Numbered from the stretch's first letter, positions 40,901 to 51,575 are shown. The stretch: 64,000 bases of DNA from Lepidodermella squamata (GCA_047495785.1 JBLDXI010000013.1:1798001-1862000); one strand, 5' to 3'. Notes: a model not told the origin generated them from the sequence alone. A program made the numbers and translations.

Positions 40901-42324
40901 AGTCGTTGAAACTGAAGAGCCGCCCGGTGCACCCGCCGTCACCGCCAATCCCGCGCGTCAAGCCACTGCCGCCTGATGCCGCTGTCGTGCAGATGTCGCA
41001 CACGGCGGCCAGCTACCAGCCGCTGCTCGGAACCTGCGACACCACAATCGTCGGGCACATTGTCGAAGTTCGCCGCATCGGCTCCACCGAGTGGAAGGTC
41101 GTCAACGAACGGCCCATCTCCACGAGCGAACTCACCGTCAAGAACCTGCGAGAAGGTGAAGAGTACGAATTCCGAGTTACTGATGTCAACGCCGATGGAC
41201 TGAAATCGCGCCCTAGCAGTGCTACGGTACCTGTTAGGATTCAACGAGCTAGACGTAAGTGGTTCTCAAAAATTCCTCCTTAACAATTTTTTAATGATTT
41301 TTTTCATTTTAATAGAAGCTGTTAAGCCGCAAATCACTCGTCCCCTGTCTGACGTGACTGTCATTCAAGGCCGGACGGCGAGGTTGGAATGCTCGGTCGT
41401 GGCCGACTCGCACTCGAAGGTGCGGTGGCTGCACGACGGACTTCCGATTTTCGCCGACTCGCGCCACGTGATGACGTTGGTCGGCGGGATGGCGACGCTG
41501 GAGATTCGCGACGCGAGCCAGCTTGACGAAGGCTCTTACACGTGCGAAGTTGCGGTGCCGACGACGGGCGACGTCGACTCTACGACGTCGCGACTACGCG
41601 TCGCCCAGTCACCGCGCATCCACGTCGATAGCAGCCTGGCAGCCGGCGAACCGATCACGTGCCACGCCGGCGGCTCGCTGCGTATTGAAGTCCGCATCAC
41701 AGGCTCACCATCGCCTACTATCACCTGGACAAAGGATGGAAAAACAGTTGCAACGGTTAGTTGAACATTCGATTTTGCGAATTTTTTCACATTTTTCTTC
41801 TTTAGGATGGACGAATTTTTGTTGATGCCGCTGAATCGCCGTCTTCGGGCGTGCTGCGGACCAGCCTGGTTATCAACGATTTGAAGGCAACCGATGCCGG
41901 CCGTCTGATGCTGCGAGCTGCGAATGAAGCCGGCGACGAGGTGCAAGCTTTCGTCATCACGGTGTTGGACGTACCCGGCGCGCCTATCGGGCCGCTCGGT
42001 ATGCACTACCACCCGGCCGGCCGGGCCGTGACGCTGTCGTGGACGGAGCCGCTGGATAACGGCGGCTGTCCGCTGGTGCGATTCACGCTGGAACGGCGCG
42101 ACCTGACCGCGAGCGGGTGGCGCCAAATTGCCAGCGTCGGCCCGCGAACTACGTCGTACACGTTGACGCTGAGCGGCACTGAGCGCGACGAATTTTGGCT
42201 GCGTGTGCGGGCAGTCAACGACGTCGGCGCCGGCGAGGCGCTCGAGGGCGCCCAGCCGGTACGCCAGTTGCCGCCTCAGCCAGCCCAGCCTGGCATTTAC
42301 GTCGTGCGTGAATGGCAGACCTGA
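1..42324 (+). CDS. Giant titin/twitchin-superfamily Ig-FN3 muscle protein, 3' part (5' end outside window)
   Basis: Coding segments are 1-1959, 2298-2412, 2470-3276, 3365-3373, 3559-11819, 11876-19810, 19864-36796, 36849-37273, 37325-41254, 41316-41755 and 41806-42324 (stop). Every junction is GT...AG and phase-matched, and from codon position 3 to the stop the total is exactly 13,777 codons. Order of modules: PEVK-like disorder, 18 Ig domains with two charged linkers, eleven 10-domain Ig/FN3 super-repeats, then FN3-like, Ig, Ig, FN3 and a short tail. FN3 domains show the family signatures (W in strand B, DGGSPI loop, YEFRV in strand F); Ig domains show the I-set C...W...D-x-G-x-Y pattern, often with the Cys replaced. 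By family knowledge such proteins run along sarcomeric thick filaments as rulers or springs. There is no kinase domain, unlike twitchin, projectin or titin. It could be a titin or a highly rearranged twitchin; orthology is unresolved. Confidence 0.95.
3365..3373 (+). other. 9-nt microexon in the giant gene
   Basis: The sequence GCTAAAGCG is preceded by a strong acceptor (tatttcag) and followed directly by a good donor (gtaagc). The upstream exon ends in phase 2 at 3276 (GA|gtatgt) and the next large exon begins at 3559 after ttctacag. Splicing through it gives GAG-CTA-AAG-CGT, adding three residues (Leu, Lys, Arg with codon sharing) in frame. Skipping it is also in frame (GAT-GTC), so it may be alternatively spliced. 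It sits in the charged linker between the third and fourth Ig domains. Confidence 0.6.
6461..8350 (+). repeat. Tandem duplication of a linker-flanked Ig triplet
   Basis: Two copies of a unit that begins with a 'GRREWKF' strand after a charged K/E/P linker and contains three Ig domains. The first copy starts at about 6461 and the second at about 7522, an offset of about 1,060 bp. Matching positions include 'VEWTLND' with 'VEWSLNG', 'RYKEQKCPAQL' with 'RYKEQKCPAKL', and 'LKPLQDV' in the third domain of both. The linkers before the two copies differ far more than the Ig domains. This is an intragenic coding duplication, not a mobile element. Confidence 0.85.
8351..40925 (+). repeat. Eleven copies of a 10-domain Ig/FN3 super-repeat
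   Basis: Each copy reads Ig-Ig-Ig-FN3-FN3-FN3-Ig-Ig-FN3-FN3. Copies begin near 8351, 11278, 14258, 17191, 20160, 23082, 25985, 28935, 31899, 34862 and 37939. After subtracting introns the coding period is about 2,900-2,975 bp (roughly 970-990 residues). Each slot has its own signature: Ig-a 'I.RPL.DVEV', Ig-b 'FIRPL.D.T', Ig-c 'PPT..ID.K' with 'AGT.TVFEIP', FN-a after 'DKP.PP', FN-b after 'PFD.PGKP', FN-c after 'PW.VPGKP', Ig-d 'P.I.RPLK', Ig-e 'PP.LEYD.K', FN-d 'DKPSPP' with 'W..AG', FN-e 'PFD.PG.P'. Slot-specific conservation means whole 10-domain blocks were duplicated. Vertebrate titin has 7- and 11-domain super-repeats of different order, and twitchin/projectin use FN3-FN3-Ig. Confidence 0.9.
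19864..36796 (+). other. Single 16.9-kb coding exon
   Basis: This exon is 16,933 bp, uninterrupted in one frame, between acceptor ttatttcag at 19863 and donor AA|gtgcgt at 36796. It encodes the end of super-repeat 4 to within copy 10, about 5,640 residues. The neighbouring exons of 8.3 and 7.9 kb are also very long. All flanking introns are only 50-60 bp. Its length is close to that of the 17.1-kb A-band exon of human titin, widely cited as the longest human coding exon. Confidence 0.9.
40926..42324 (+). other. C-terminal tail of the giant protein: degenerate FN3, Ig, Ig, FN3, no kinase
   Basis: After the eleventh super-repeat a domain at about 40930-41245 keeps the FN3 C-terminal half ('EEYEFRVTDVNADG') but its N-terminal half has lost the strand-B Trp and the DGG loop. 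It is followed by an Ig (41316 to about 41610), an Ig split by the 41756-41805 intron, and a last FN3 ('PLDNGGCPL' loop). The chain stops at 42322-42324 after an 'REWQT' end. The order FN3-Ig-Ig-FN3 equals slots FN-c, Ig-d, Ig-e and FN-d, so this looks like a truncated twelfth super-repeat. No kinase or terminal Ig series follows. The whole tail is clearly more GC-rich than the exons before about 39,360. Confidence 0.8.
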
Positions 42325-43971
42325 GCTGCGCCGGACTAGTCGATACTACAACAAAATCTGGGTCAAAAACAAAACAAAAACTCTCTTTTCTTTCTGGGCA
42401 TGTATCATAAAAATATTTAACCAAGACAAAATATTATTGAATAATTATTGCAGAGCAACAGCTCCGAGTGTTCTTTTTCTGAAAAGTTTGCGGTGGTTTT
42501 TTATGTTGATCATTTCTCGCTTGATTTTACTCGGAAAAATACTCGATCAAATCAATTCGTCCGAAGCGGGATCACATTTTTACCTTTCAAATTTTATATA
42601 TAATATTTAGCAATATTTGTTGCGTTTTTGAGTATCTCCTCTTTCCCTGCGAAATGAAAGATGAAAAATTGTATTACTTGACATGAACCGTTTATTTCAC
42701 GATACTCCAAACCTCTACTGCTGATTTGAAATTCTCATTGGTGCTCTGTTGACGAAAGGAATGTACAAAGCGCTTGATAAAAGAAATTATTGTTATACGA
42801 AACGAATGAAAATGTGCTAAAACTTTCTCTCTCAATTTTTTTCTGTGGAAAAATTCAGACTTGCGATTTTAGTGTATTATCCTAGGACGGTTCAGTTTGA
42901 ACCGGCGGTGCGGAGATAACTTCTGGGCAATTTTATTTCTTATACTGCCGAGTCTGCTGATCGCCACTGATGACGATGATGAGTTTTGTGTGAGTCAAGT
43001 CTGAAACAAAAAATTATGTATAATAACGAATTTTAATCGAAATAAACCCTGTTATAATAAAAACGCAGTCTTTTTTATTCGGTTCGCGAAAATCTGGGCT
43101 ACCGAAGTTGATGCAGCAGCATGTCAGATGAATAAACTTCGCGAAAAATGGAGATAATCAATTTCCATGGTGAACCCGGATAGTTCAGATCTAGTAAAGT
43201 TGAGACGCAGTACAAGAAAAAGTTCAATTTTTCCGATATCAACCGGCTTGGAACAACTAAAGCTATGTAGAGAAATTACCGATCTTTACACCATGCTAAA
43301 ATAAAAAATCCCAAGCTCAGGGAGGGCATCAGTATCGATCAACAAACGAAAGAATCGGAAAAGTTCAGTTCCAGGACGCTTAATTTCAGTGCCGGAACTT
43401 CCTTTTTAGAGGTGCAATATTCAGACCCAGGGTGAAATACGATCTGGTACCTTTTCTTTGCTTGCGTCTCAGTTCAAGAATATAAAAAAGTTACACGGTG
43501 GAACCATGATTTATTTTTTGCAAATGACAGGCGAATGGGGGACCAGGGACTGCACATTTTTTGCGTCGTAGTGCATTTCGACTTTGAGAATGGAATCAAC
43601 AAAATGCGCTGTCATTAACAACCACGATTCGTAAAATTTATTCATCATAATCATTTTGCTACCACAAGTACATAAATATGTGGATGTCTTTTCTCGTCTC
43701 GATTTGAACACAAATTCGGCGTTAAAATAATAGTAATTATTCATAATTACACATTACTTTGCTCGTTTCGTTAAATATACATCAGGCATGAAGATTTCAG
43801 CGTCTCAACGTTTTCCACGCATCTTAAAATAATATCCTCTCGAGATGGATTTGGCAGAAAAACTGAGACGCTAGTTTGCGCATAACAGAAAGAAAGCTAA
43901 TCGTAGTGAAAAGTTCGAATAACGTTGAAATTTGAACCAAGCAATGCCATTCAGTGTTGATTAAAACGTTA
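42325..43971. other. Convergent 3' intergenic region with candidate poly(A) signals
   Basis: AT-rich DNA between the stops of two convergent genes. Plus-strand AATAAA at 43041-43046 and again at 43056-43061 are candidate poly(A) signals for the giant gene, giving a 3' UTR of about 0.7 kb. TTTATT at 43637-43642 and 43510-43515 are candidate minus-strand signals for the ABCG gene. A short perfect hairpin (CGGTTC-AGTTT-GAACCG) lies at 42888-42904 within the likely 3' UTR. I see no further gene here. Confidence 0.5.
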
Positions 43972-46900
43972 TTATTTGCTGGCGTTAACTCGCCAACGCA
44001 GCGCGATGAAGCAGGCGATGCGAAATATGACGAAAAACACGAGCAGGGCCGTTATGTCAAGGACTAGATTGACGTCATGCAGCGAGAAGGATTCAAGCAC
44101 TGCCTCGCCAGTTGAGAACAGCACGCATGATTGAACGCGTTGTGGGGAGTAAGTGCCACTAGGCGGGCCGTCAGGCGAATCGGGACTAGCGAAAATTCCA
44201 TCACATGTAAGACCGGTTCTGTTGAAGCCATATATCGCATACATAGAACCTTCAAATGAGTACCTGTAAAGAGCAAAAAAAACCATCATACTATTTGAAT
44301 CGTGTAAAAATTATTTACCTCAAATAAGAAAAGTAGGACAGATAGGTGAGATATTTTGGCATTGTGTCGAAAGAAGCTAAGAAACCGGAGAACATCAGCA
44401 GAGGGATGATGCTGATAGGGCCGAGAAACACGGCGAGTTCCGCCCGCGTCAATGCAGAAATCAACAACCCCAAGCTTTGCGCCACGAGCGAAGTTAAAAC
44501 GAATATTGTTGTGAACAAAAAGAACCGCATAAACTCGTTCGGCTGGCCTGTCATGAAGTAAACAATCGTGGTGTAAGTCAGCGGTAGCACGACTTGAAAC
44601 GGCATATCGGCGACAGTTTTCGCGAGATAGTACGCCTTTAAGCTGTACCAATAGTTGAGATGCTCTCTCAAAAACACGAGAACTTCGACAGGGAACGTGA
44701 GAATCGTCGGCATTAGGGCTCCGAAGTTGAGGAAAAGGCAGCAGAAAAACAAACAAGCGGCATTGCTGACAACCTTTGACGCGTCATTGCCGACTTGCAG
44801 GTATAACATGCCGATCAAAACAGCGATAAGAGCGTGGGTGATAAATCGAACTTGGGTCAGAGTTGAGTCGCGCAAAATCGTGACGAATGTTCGGATGAAG
44901 AGGATTCGAAATTGCGTGAAAACACTGGTGGCAAAATTGCGAGGTGTCTCACCGCCGCGCGACAGCATATCGCTGCATTTCGCCGATTTCGTCGCTCCGT
45001 TTGATTTTCCGTCAAAGGCGGAATCAGGCCCGCCTAACGAGCCCTGGTCTTGTTGCGCCGCCGCCAGGCTGGCGCTGTCCGAATCCATGAGGGAGGGAGC
45101 CCGGGATCCCGACGATGGGTGTTCCGTGTCAGCAGTTTCGGACGGCGTCACGCCGGTCATGCCGTGTAAGGCCGCGCTGTTGGCGCTCGACTGCAGACCA
45201 GCCGCAGTTTGCGTCGCAATGGAGCGCCTATAGTTGGTAAAAATAAATCAGGTATAAAACATGTTAAGGCAGAAAACTGGCTTAATACTTTGATGATAAC
45301 TTCGTCAGTCGGCGGATTTCGTTAAGAGACTGGCCAGATCGAACCCAGTGAGTCAAACCGGCGACGACATCGCCGTAGTCACCCGTGGCGACCTCCATCA
45401 TGAAATCAGAAGGGTTGTGATAAGGCGGACAGTTCAGGTTGTGAAGCGCGAAATACGGCACGATGCAGCTAACCGGGCCGTCGTAAATCGCCTGCCCATC
45501 AGCCATGCAATACACCGTGTCGAAAATCTCGAAAACTTTAGCCGACGGCTGATGGATGGTGCAGATAATATTACGGCCACCCAACGCCAGTCGCTTGAGC
45601 AGTTGCACGCACTGATAGCATGAAACCGAGTCGAGGCCGCTGGTTGGCTCGTCGAGAAACATGATCGGCGGATTGTTAATCAATTCCAGCGCTATTGACA
45701 GGCGCTTTCGTTGCCCGCCTGATAAATTGCCGACGCGGTTGGAAATTTGTTCTCGCAACCCAAGCGTGTCGAGAATTTCGATAATTGTATCGCGCTTTTC
45801 ACTCAGCGGGGTTGACTCTTCCAGCTTCAGATTCGCCGAGCACATCATCGACTCCATGACAGTTAGCTGGGGCAGCAAATGATCGTCTTGCATGATGTAG
45901 CACGACATTTTGCGGAAAGTCCGCAAATCGCGCGGCCTGCCGTTGACCAACACTGTTCCGGTCATGTGCCGAATTCTTTAAAATAAACAGGTAAAAATTG
46001 GTTGGTGAAAGTAAGAAAGGTAAACACTCACTTGCACCCCGCTAGAACGTTCATTAGGGTTGATTTTCCAGCACCACTCGGGCCAAGAATGGCATGCAGG
46101 AGTCCAGCTTTGAACTCGCCACTCACCGATTTGAGTATAGATTTTTTGTCTTTAAACAAAAAAAATCGAAATTAATCGCGCTCAAATTCAATTGTCATCC
46201 CATAACCGAAATATCACGGATACAAATGTCTAACTAAATACAGACAACACGGTAAATTTTATCGACAAACCTCCGCAAATTTGAATTCCTAAATGCCCAG
46301 AAATTAATTAAAAAAATTGATTGATGGAAAGTTGCACACTAACCTTTTCGACGATTGAGAGGAACTTCGTAGCGAAGCGATTGAAATTCGATAGACTTTG
46401 GCCGGCATGAACGAGACTTGGACTTCGTAGCGTTGAAAGCTACGTTGAAGCCATTTTTGCCGTTGTAGGCCTCGGCGACCTTCGCAGCGGCGTTTGCACT
46501 TGTCATGCCTGTCGGGTGGTGCGCAGTAGCTGAAATGTCGCTGGGCCCAGGGGTCACTGGCATGCGGATCACCGTCGGTGCTATGACGACTGTTCTTCGC
46601 GGCGTTGGCAGCTCAGAAACAGCTTTGGCGTCGATATTCGAAACATCACCGCTGGTTTTGTTCAGGGGAGCCATATTGATGGCGAACGTATCACTTTGAT
46701 GCGGATTTGACATGAGAAGTTGAAGCGATTCAGAATTCTGACGAATAAGCGCCCGATTGTTGGCTAAACAAGTAAAATAGACAGCCTCAATTCAAATGTT
46801 GAACTCGGAATGACAAGTAAATTGACTGTGAATTTCATGTCTCATAATCGTCCTCCCATATCATTGTTGCACCACAATGTTGTGATGAGGGAAGAATTTA

Positions 46901-48062
46901 ACAATAATAATGAGTAATGAGGACGAAAAAGTTTCGAGACGAAACGACCCGCTTAGGAGATCGCCAGTCTAAAAAATAATAATATGTTTTCCGTCCCGGA
47001 AAATACCGCCACTCGAAAATAATTGTAAACAAATAGATGCGAAAATTTGGGCCGTTGGCAGGGACTAATTTACTTCCGTTTCCGAGCCCGCAAACATTGA
47101 TATCATATAAGCAGGATCGATATTTTGCGGTTGCGTTCAAAATTATGAAAGATGAATGATGAATTTCGAAACCCATTGCGATGCCTCTTAGACCGAAATA
47201 GTATTGCCTCTATCTAAAAATGGAGTATATAAAATGCCCGATTTTTACCAGGTTCTGAGTCGGCTCTGACAAGTTCCTCGACGTCGAATTTCTGCGGCGT
47301 GTCAGTCGTCTGATTGTAGTAGAAAGGCGCCTGGTTGTGGCGTTCCAGCGCCGCTATATCAGCCGGCAGTAGTTGATGCACGATCGGCGAAATATCAGAA
47401 TAAGCTCGAACGTGGTGAGCCACCACGTTGCTGGCACTCGTCGTCGTCGGATGAAGCGGCTGAGGACTATTACCACGACTACTGGTAGCAACTGCCGCTG
47501 CTGCTATTTTATGCGCCGAAGTTGACGCCTCCTCCTCCTCGCCCAGCGCTATCTTGTTGTTGTTATTCGCCGCCGCAATTGAATTAGGCCGCTCTTCATC
47601 GTAATAGTCGTCGTCGGCCTGCGTTAGTTTTTTCATTTCGATCAGCTCGCAGCCGCGCCGCTTGTTGGTTTTGGCAGGCAGACTAGCGGCTAAGCTGGCA
47701 TCCGATGCAGTATTCGTCACTGTCGCTGCATCAGTAGCAAACAACAGCGGCTCGCGTTCCATTGAATTGCATTCACTATAGCAATTTTCGCTACTGACAC
47801 TGCTTCGACTCGGCGCTGCCAAATCACTCGCCGGACCGCTCTTATTATTGCTGGCTGCGCCGGCGATTTCGCTACTATTTTGCCGACGACCAGCAGTACA
47901 CTGGTTTAACGAAGAAGTTGATAGTAACAAATCGCCGGTGCCACCGTTGTTGGTTTCGGCGAGGCAATGCAGCGAGACCGTCTTGGCCGTTATACTTATG
48001 ACAACATCGTCTTGAGCCGGCGATGTATTATTTGCCGGTTCATTGCTAGTGATCGACTCCAT
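43972..48062 (-). CDS. ABCG1/ABCG4-type half transporter
   Basis: Six exons: 48062-47249, 46763-46344, 46149-46032, 45975-45289, 45227-44319 and 44263-43972, all phase-consistent, giving 1,079 residues. Residues 1 to about 390 are low-complexity, Ser/Asn/Ala-rich. The nucleotide-binding domain follows: Walker [10 protein letters not shown] at about 434-442, signature LSGGQRKR, Walker B 'IMFLDEP' and the switch His in 'TIHQPS'. The membrane half has about six helices and the '[17 protein letters not shown]' segment typical of ABCG1/ABCG4. By family knowledge it dimerises and exports sterols or other lipids. The start is supported by an in-frame TAG just upstream. The N-terminal extension is unusual, since ABCG1 is about 680 residues; alternative promoters could give a shorter form starting in exon 2, which has its own Met at 46713. 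Confidence 0.93.
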
Positions 48063-51000
48063 TTTTTTGGCGCGCTATTTGTAGGCGGCAAAAACGTAAT
48101 CGCGTATCGTGTATCGTCTAATGATTCCACTCAGATAAGTGGCCCGGCATTTTTCGTACGTCTTTTTCTGGAACGTGGTAATTATCGCTTTCACTATGAA
48201 AAAAATCTACGAGACGTAGAAATAATATTGCTTTTACAATATATATCGCGGAACGCCCTCGTAACATGAACAATACATTTATTTATAAGCTAGTCGCTTG
48301 GCGATTTCAAGATTCTCGACTATATATATATATTAGAGTTATTAGAGAGATTTTCCCCCTAAAAAGGTACGCAGCGCGGTCGATTTTTTTTCCCTATATA
48401 GCCTACGTGCTTGGCATGAGACGCAAGTATCGCGTAGTGAAATTGTTGTTGAACATTTTCTATCGATTCGCGTATTTATTAAACAGAACACGCACCCGAC
48501 TCGCGCGTATGCGCTATATTAAGGTAATTTCTAGGTCCGAGAACACTCAGACCTACAAGAAACTCGCTTGTTAAAAATTGTAAATGCTTCGCGAAGGTTG
48601 GTCAAAATACAGCGCATATTTTATCATTCAGCAGTTTCATTCGCGCTTCCGCCTTGTTTAAATAAAACAGCGCCGAGCAGCTGATCGCGGCAAAACATAT
48701 AGGTAATGGCTAAAAGGTGTGTAGTACTTGCGACTTCTCAAGAGCTGGTCGTTATATTAGTACATCAAGTACCTCGGCGGACCAAAACGATAATTGAAGT
48801 ATGTAGGCAATATGGACGAAAAAACTTTAATAACATTTTCCCGCGGCTAAAGTTTGCTAGTTCATACATTATTCATTACTTTCTAGCAGTGAGATTAGTT
48901 GTGACGGTTTTCGATATCTTTGGCCGTAATCGATTGGATTGCGTTCGATTTTCTGACGCGCGCTGAATAGCAAAAACGTGAGGTGTGAGGTTGAGGCTTA
49001 ATTAAAAAAATGATGTAAATAATTAAAAGACCGAAGTCAAACTCAAGACTGTTTTAATGTTTTTATAATTCGAACACAGCATCCGAAAAGCAATATTCAT
49101 CCCAAACACTCGAAAAAGCTATGACTGAAATGTAAAAATTGATTTGCTTGTCACGCAATTCAGCTGTGGCGCAATGAGACCTATCAGCAAATCTTTTCGG
49201 TAAATATTGAATAGCTAATTCGTCGCAGTTTTATGAAAAAAAATAGTTGCTGATCGGTCGACACTAACTAAATTCGTAATATGAATTGGGAAATAGGCGC
49301 AGACAATAATTTGCACCTCTATTGGCTCTTGAGTTTGTTTGAATAGACAGGAACAGAGAGCGAGAGAGAGAGAGAGAGAGAGAGAGAGTATAAGTTTAAG
49401 AATTTTATTAATATTATGATATGATTAAAGTCACAGTAATAGCATTTACGAGGAGACGATATCTCCTGCGCAGTGAAAATGTTATTGACGCGTAAAATCG
49501 TAAATGCTATACTACTCAAGTCACGCGGGACATGTGGCATGTACCCTTTTCCGATAAATGTGTATGTATGTTGTGCTCGTGATTTTTGCTATGCAAACCA
49601 CGTCGGGCAAACAAAATATAAAAATACGGCTGGCTTTGATTTTACGTACACCAAATGAGACGACCGGCGCGCGGCCATCCGCATGATTTCGAATCGTTAT
49701 TGCTTCTGCCTTCTAGTTCGTCGCATACGTTATTATGGGCACTGTCGCCAACGCGGTAGTGCAACCTGTGTTTATTCTATTTCGCAGTCTCTTTTTCCTG
49801 ATTTTTATATGAAGATGGATTTAGACACAAAATCATGCCAAATTTGTTGTACCTAATCAGGATTATTAGTTTAGTTTGATTCGTTAGATCGAATTCTATA
49901 TTTTGCGAATTATGGCTTCATTAATTGGACCTCGTAGAAGAAGATATCGGTCTTTCGGCTACGGTGATTTCGGTTGTTGGAGCGAGCAATGAAAATTGAG
50001 CCATAAAGAATGAAGACATTTTATACCCCTCTACCCCAGGAAGGGTTTGCCGAGTAATTTGAAATGGGCCAACAGCTCCGTATGAACAGAAGGACGACGT
50101 ATGATGACGGTCAAGCAAGGCGTTCCAATATTTATGCAGCAAAAGCTTATCCATTGAAAAAAATATTTGACGAAAATGTTAGCGCTAAATTTCTCTTGTT
50201 TTTCAAACGTCAGCGCCGCCAGATGTTCTAATTATCTGATGTTTTAATAATTTTAACACCTTGTATAACTTTTCAACCGTTATGACGAAAAAACTCGCTT
50301 TTATTCACGTTCATTATTTCGTGATCTCGTCTGTGACCGCAACGGAACCGATCGAATTTGTGCCTACCGTCAACTCTATGACAGAAGATGTTATTATCGA
50401 ATCTGTGTTTTAGGTGTTTCAGAACTGAGATGTTCAAAAGCGAATCATCAGAACACTATGAAATCGAGTCGCAGTAAGGGATCTCATATGGTCGACCGAA
50501 TGAAGAAATTAAAATTCCTTATTTAGTTTTATTTTGACGTTCCATTCGTTGCCTGGAGGGCCGAGGCCATGGGCCCCGAATGAGCGCTCTTAGGGTTGCT
50601 TGTGGGGTCACTTCAGCAGGACAGCTCGGTAGTTAGTTTAGTCTGGCTGCACTCCAAATCTACCACTTTTCACTTCAGTAAAACGATGGAGCGGTCGTAT
50701 GGGTAGAGCGTTATTGATAAATCATAGTCGACCCAGGTGGGGATAGAACTCATATCAATCGATGATGATGCTCAATACACACCAGGAGACAACAGCTATC
50801 CACTGATCTACTGTGTGCCCTTGGCCGAACGACTTGCAGATAAATCCAGCTTGCTCTGGATGCAGCTGATGCTTGTGTTGCCAACTGCGAGTTGTGAATT
50901 TCGAATTTCGCGGTCAACTTTTTCTTGACTTTGTTTAACACAAAAAATTTTAATTATCTTATTTTCTAATATTTTTAATTTTTTAAGCAAATAAAATGGT

Positions 51001-51554
51001 AGGGAATATAATTTTCGTGTGATTTTAGAGGGCACCAAAACTTTGGTATTGGGTATGGCGGCAGATTCGGTTTGTTTGAAGTTTCGGCTGTTTCGTTTGC
51101 TCCATGCTTTATGATAGTTTGATGGTTTACCGTTAGCGTCTACATACTGGAATTCTAGAAATTACCGTTTTATTGCATCGTCATGTTCAAACGACTTTAT
51201 TGTTGCCTCATAACGCCGCTGTAGATAAAACCGTTCTTCATCACCTATTTTGTCATGTTTGCATTACTTACATTTCCACTGAAAACGGAGACTGCTTTTG
51301 AATGTCGAGTGCCATTATCCATCTACAAGCCTTAAATTTGATAGTTCAAGGGACATCTGTATATCACAAGATACAAGATAGCGTCTACCTTGTAGTGTGC
51401 TACTTATTCGGCTGCTGATTTGGAAGAGAATACTAAGCGTTTCCAACGGAGCTAAACATTTGGCATGAACAAGATTTTAGATTTTATTTTGACAACCTTT
51501 GCCTTTCGGCACTCGCGGCGCGTTAACATTTCATGTGCAAATTTCTCTCTATAG
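48063..51554. other. Divergent intergenic region between ABCG and Van Gogh genes
   Basis: About 3.5 kb of mostly AT-rich DNA between two divergently transcribed genes, so it should hold both promoters. Short open frames are present but none shows domain content, coding-like composition or phase-matched splice partners. It contains a GA microsatellite at 49361-49389, a TA-rich run near 48320-48332, and a locally GC-rich patch near 50550-50620. A weak tRNA-like stretch near 50690-50760 is treated under findings. I cannot place a core promoter. Confidence 0.5.
49361..49389. repeat. GA dinucleotide microsatellite
   Basis: About 14 GA units, interrupted only near the left end by a C. It lies about 1.3 kb upstream of the ABCG start and 2.2 kb upstream of the Van Gogh start. 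A promoter-proximal role is possible but not shown. Confidence 0.9.
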
Positions 51555-51575
51555 GGCCGTTGAAAACATCTTACC

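Noticed and set aside
8351-40925. Array considered as a satellite or transposon-derived repeat
   Set aside because: The periodicity is entirely at the protein-domain level in one open frame; DNA-level identity between copies is low.
42203-42610. 135-codon open frame overlapping the end of the giant gene
   Set aside because: Out of frame with the FN3 domain it overlaps, and continues into AT-rich 3' UTR.
48266-48966. Plus-strand open frames near 48.3 and 48.7 kb
   Set aside because: AT-rich, Arg/Tyr/Ile-heavy translations typical of non-coding DNA, and located in the divergent promoter region.
49921-50154. 77-codon minus-strand open frame in the intergenic region
   Set aside because: No signal, domain, splice partner or coding-like composition; it falls in AT-rich spacer.
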